A program made the translations under genes and the position numbers. The notes beneath the pieces were generated by a model. That model had not been told where the DNA came from. It did no database searches and saw nothing but the letters and a program-made list of their open reading frames with translations. DNA of 64,000 nucleotides from an uncultured Collinsella sp. GTDB taxonomy: Bacteria; Actinomycetota; Coriobacteriia; Coriobacteriales; Coriobacteriaceae. Of the stretch, positions 62,608 through 64,000 are shown one piece after another. The stretch is taken from assembly GCA_959020715.1 (NCBI GenBank), contig CAUESV010000001.1, positions 248,001 through 312,000 on the forward strand, written 5' to 3'. Each line of letters begins with the position of its first letter. The stretch's first letter is position 1.

Positions 62608-64000
62608 TGGCAGACGAGACCAAGACTCAGATTCCCAAGCCCACCCGCCAGCGTGGTCCCATGGGCCGCATGGGTGGCATGCGCCGCGGCGAAAAGGCCA
62701 AGGACTTTAAGGGCACCATGAGGCAGCTGCTCGGCTATATCGGCCAGCACAAGATTGCCGTGTTTGCCGCCGTCGCCTTTGCCGTGTGCTCGGTCATCTT
62801 TAACATTGTGGGGCCCAAGGTGCTCGGTCAGGTTACCACCAAACTGTTCGGGGGCTTAGTTGCCAAGGTCAACGGCACCGGCGACGTTGACTTTGACTGG
62901 ATCGCCAAGACGCTCGGCTTTTTGCTCTGCCTGTATCTGGCGAGCTCTGTCTGCAGCCTGGTCCAGGGCTGGCTCATGACCGGCGTCACGCAAAAGATCT
63001 GCTACCGCATGCGCAAGGAAATCGCCGCCAAGATTGCCGTCGTTCCGATGAGTTACTTCAACGGCCACAGCAAGGGCGACGTACTCAGTCGCATCACCAA
63101 CGACGTCGATACGCTCGGCCAGTCGCTCAACCAGAGCGTGACGCAGCTCATCACGTCTGTCACGCAGATTATCGGCGTGCTCGTCATGATGCTGTCGATC
63201 AGTCTGCCGCTCACCGGCGTCACCGTGCTCACGCTGCCGGCTGCCGCGATTATCCTGACCGTGATGATTCACTTCTCGCAGCCGTACTTCCGCGAGCAAC
63301 AGCAAGTCCTGGGCGCCGTCAACGGCATTATCGAGGAGGACTTTGCCGGCCAGAACGTTATTCAGGTGTTCGACCGCGCCGAGGCCTCAATCGAGGAGTT
63401 CGACCGTCAAAACGACCGCCTCTTTATTAGCGGCTGGCGCTCGCAGTTCCTGTCGGGCCTGATGATGCCGCTTATGAGTCTGGTGGGCAACATGGGCTAC
63501 GTGGGCGTCGTCGTGGTGGGTGCGCAGCTCGCGCTGACCGGCAATGCCACGCCCGGCGACATCCAGAGCTTTATCCAGTACGTTCGCAACTTTACGCAGC
63601 CGGTGCAGCAGCTGGGCAACGTGAGCAACACGATGCAGTCGATGGCCGCCGCCACCGAGCGCGTGTTTGAGTTCCTGGCCGCGCCCGAGGAGGAGCAGAA
63701 GGCCGACGCGCAGATTCCCGAGAAGCGCCCCGGCCACGTGGAGTTTGACCATGTCAAGTTTGGCTACACGCCTGACAAGACCATCATCCACAACTTTAGC
63801 TGCGAGGCGCAGCCTGGCCAGACCATCGCCATCGTCGGCCCCACCGGCGCCGGCAAGACCACGCTCATCAAGCTGCTGCAGCGCTTCTACGACGTTGACG
63901 GCGGTTCGCTGCGCGTCGAGGGCATCGACGTGCGAGACTGGGATCGTGCGGCACTGCGCGGCGAGTTTGCCATGGTGCTGCAGGATACCTGGCTGTTTAA
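62607..64000 (+). CDS. Heterodimeric ABC exporter partner subunit, 3' end outside window
   Basis: 464 codons visible from the ATG at 62607 (TAATG overlap with the previous gene; AAGGAGG upstream). A Gly/Met/Arg-rich N-terminus (RGPMGRMGGMRRGEKAKD) precedes the six-helix membrane domain (about 40-345), which includes KICYRMRKEIAAKIAVVPM and SYFNGHSKGDVLSRITNDVD. Walker A IVGPTGAGKTTLIKLL is near residue 410. The window ends after MVLQDTW (Q-loop), so signature and Walker B are not visible. It should supply the catalytic ATP site. Confidence 0.93.
   Translation, partial: MADETKTQIPKPTRQRGPMGRMGGMRRGEKAKDFKGTMRQLLGYIGQHKIAVFAAVAFAVCSVIFNIVGPKVLGQVTTKLFGGLVAKVNGTGDVDFDWIAKTLGFLLCLYLASSVCSLVQGWLMTGVTQKICYRMRKEIAAKIAVVPMSYFNGHSKGDVLSRITNDVDTLGQSLNQSVTQLITSVTQIIGVLVMMLSISLPLTGVTVLTLPAAAIILTVMIHFSQPYFREQQQVLGAVNGIIEEDFAGQNVIQVFDRAEASIEEFDRQNDRLFISGWRSQFLSGLMMPLMSLVGNMGYVGVVVVGAQLALTGNATPGDIQSFIQYVRNFTQPVQQLGNVSNTMQSMAAATERVFEFLAAPEEEQKADAQIPEKRPGHVEFDHVKFGYTPDKTIIHNFSCEAQPGQTIAIVGPTGAGKTTLIKLLQRFYDVDGGSLRVEGIDVRDWDRAALRGEFAMVLQDTWLF

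Overview
The window looks like a chromosomal segment of a gut actinobacterium of the class Coriobacteriia, most likely a Collinsella-type organism. This is inferred from the high-GC genes, the fermentative anaerobe gene set (pyruvate formate-lyase, iron alcohol dehydrogenase, 2-hydroxyacyl-CoA dehydratase activase, KDG permease) and the many palindromic intergenic repeats; no database search was possible. No rRNA, tRNA or CRISPR array was seen.

Layout. Positions 1-4166 form a visibly AT-rich island: a divergent LysR regulator and, on the minus strand, two tandem small Cys-rich peptide genes (2882-3052 and 2709-2873), a radical SAM/SPASM maturase and an ABC exporter cut by the window edge. This is a ribosomally made, modified peptide (RiPP) cluster of the Clo7bot type, and the two precursor genes are too short for ordinary ORF calling. 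4457-9960 holds a TetR gene and a giant fused dehydratase activase. 10050-10514 holds a candidate type I toxin-antitoxin locus: a 41-aa membrane peptide and a convergent antisense promoter. 10515-17175 carries a HAD phosphatase, a TetR-controlled MFS pump, the amtB-glnK pair, a CmpB-like membrane protein and an HD hydrolase. 17404-25269 has dxs, an iron alcohol dehydrogenase and a polar amino acid ABC operon followed by a C26 glutamine amidotransferase-like hydrolase. 25375-27636 is an HPt protein with a GGDEF-REC-HD-GYP protein.

27848-44638 is mostly housekeeping and accessory metabolism: hydrolase, COG0731-type radical SAM protein, SEC-C methionine aminopeptidase, 2-hydroxyacid dehydrogenase, M18 aminopeptidase, Ntn hydrolase, phosphofructokinase, an interrupted HTH membrane regulator, a MacB/FtsX-type ABC system, a GyrI-like protein, a ClC channel and an O6-alkylguanine DNA methyltransferase. 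45276-50567 is the aspartate-family cluster, with lysC and asd on one strand and thrC and thrB on the other. 50809-57199 holds engB, mtnN, a beta-lactamase remnant, pflA, a DegV protein and a split pyruvate formate-lyase (catalytic chain plus a separate glycyl-radical chain). 57666-59542 is KDG permease plus a KduD-like dehydrogenase. 59795 to the end is a MarR-controlled heterodimeric ABC exporter.

The intergenic DNA is unusually structured. At least four large nested hairpins (35906-36090, 45135-45263, 50562-50746, 54633-54814) share an internal-loop motif in the same orientation relative to the gene they follow; in three of them the outermost stem contains that gene's stop codon. A related element lies at amtB (14034-14143). 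There is also a regular array of a 15-bp motif in alternating orientation (19243-19458), two MITE-like elements and several dispersed hairpin repeats.
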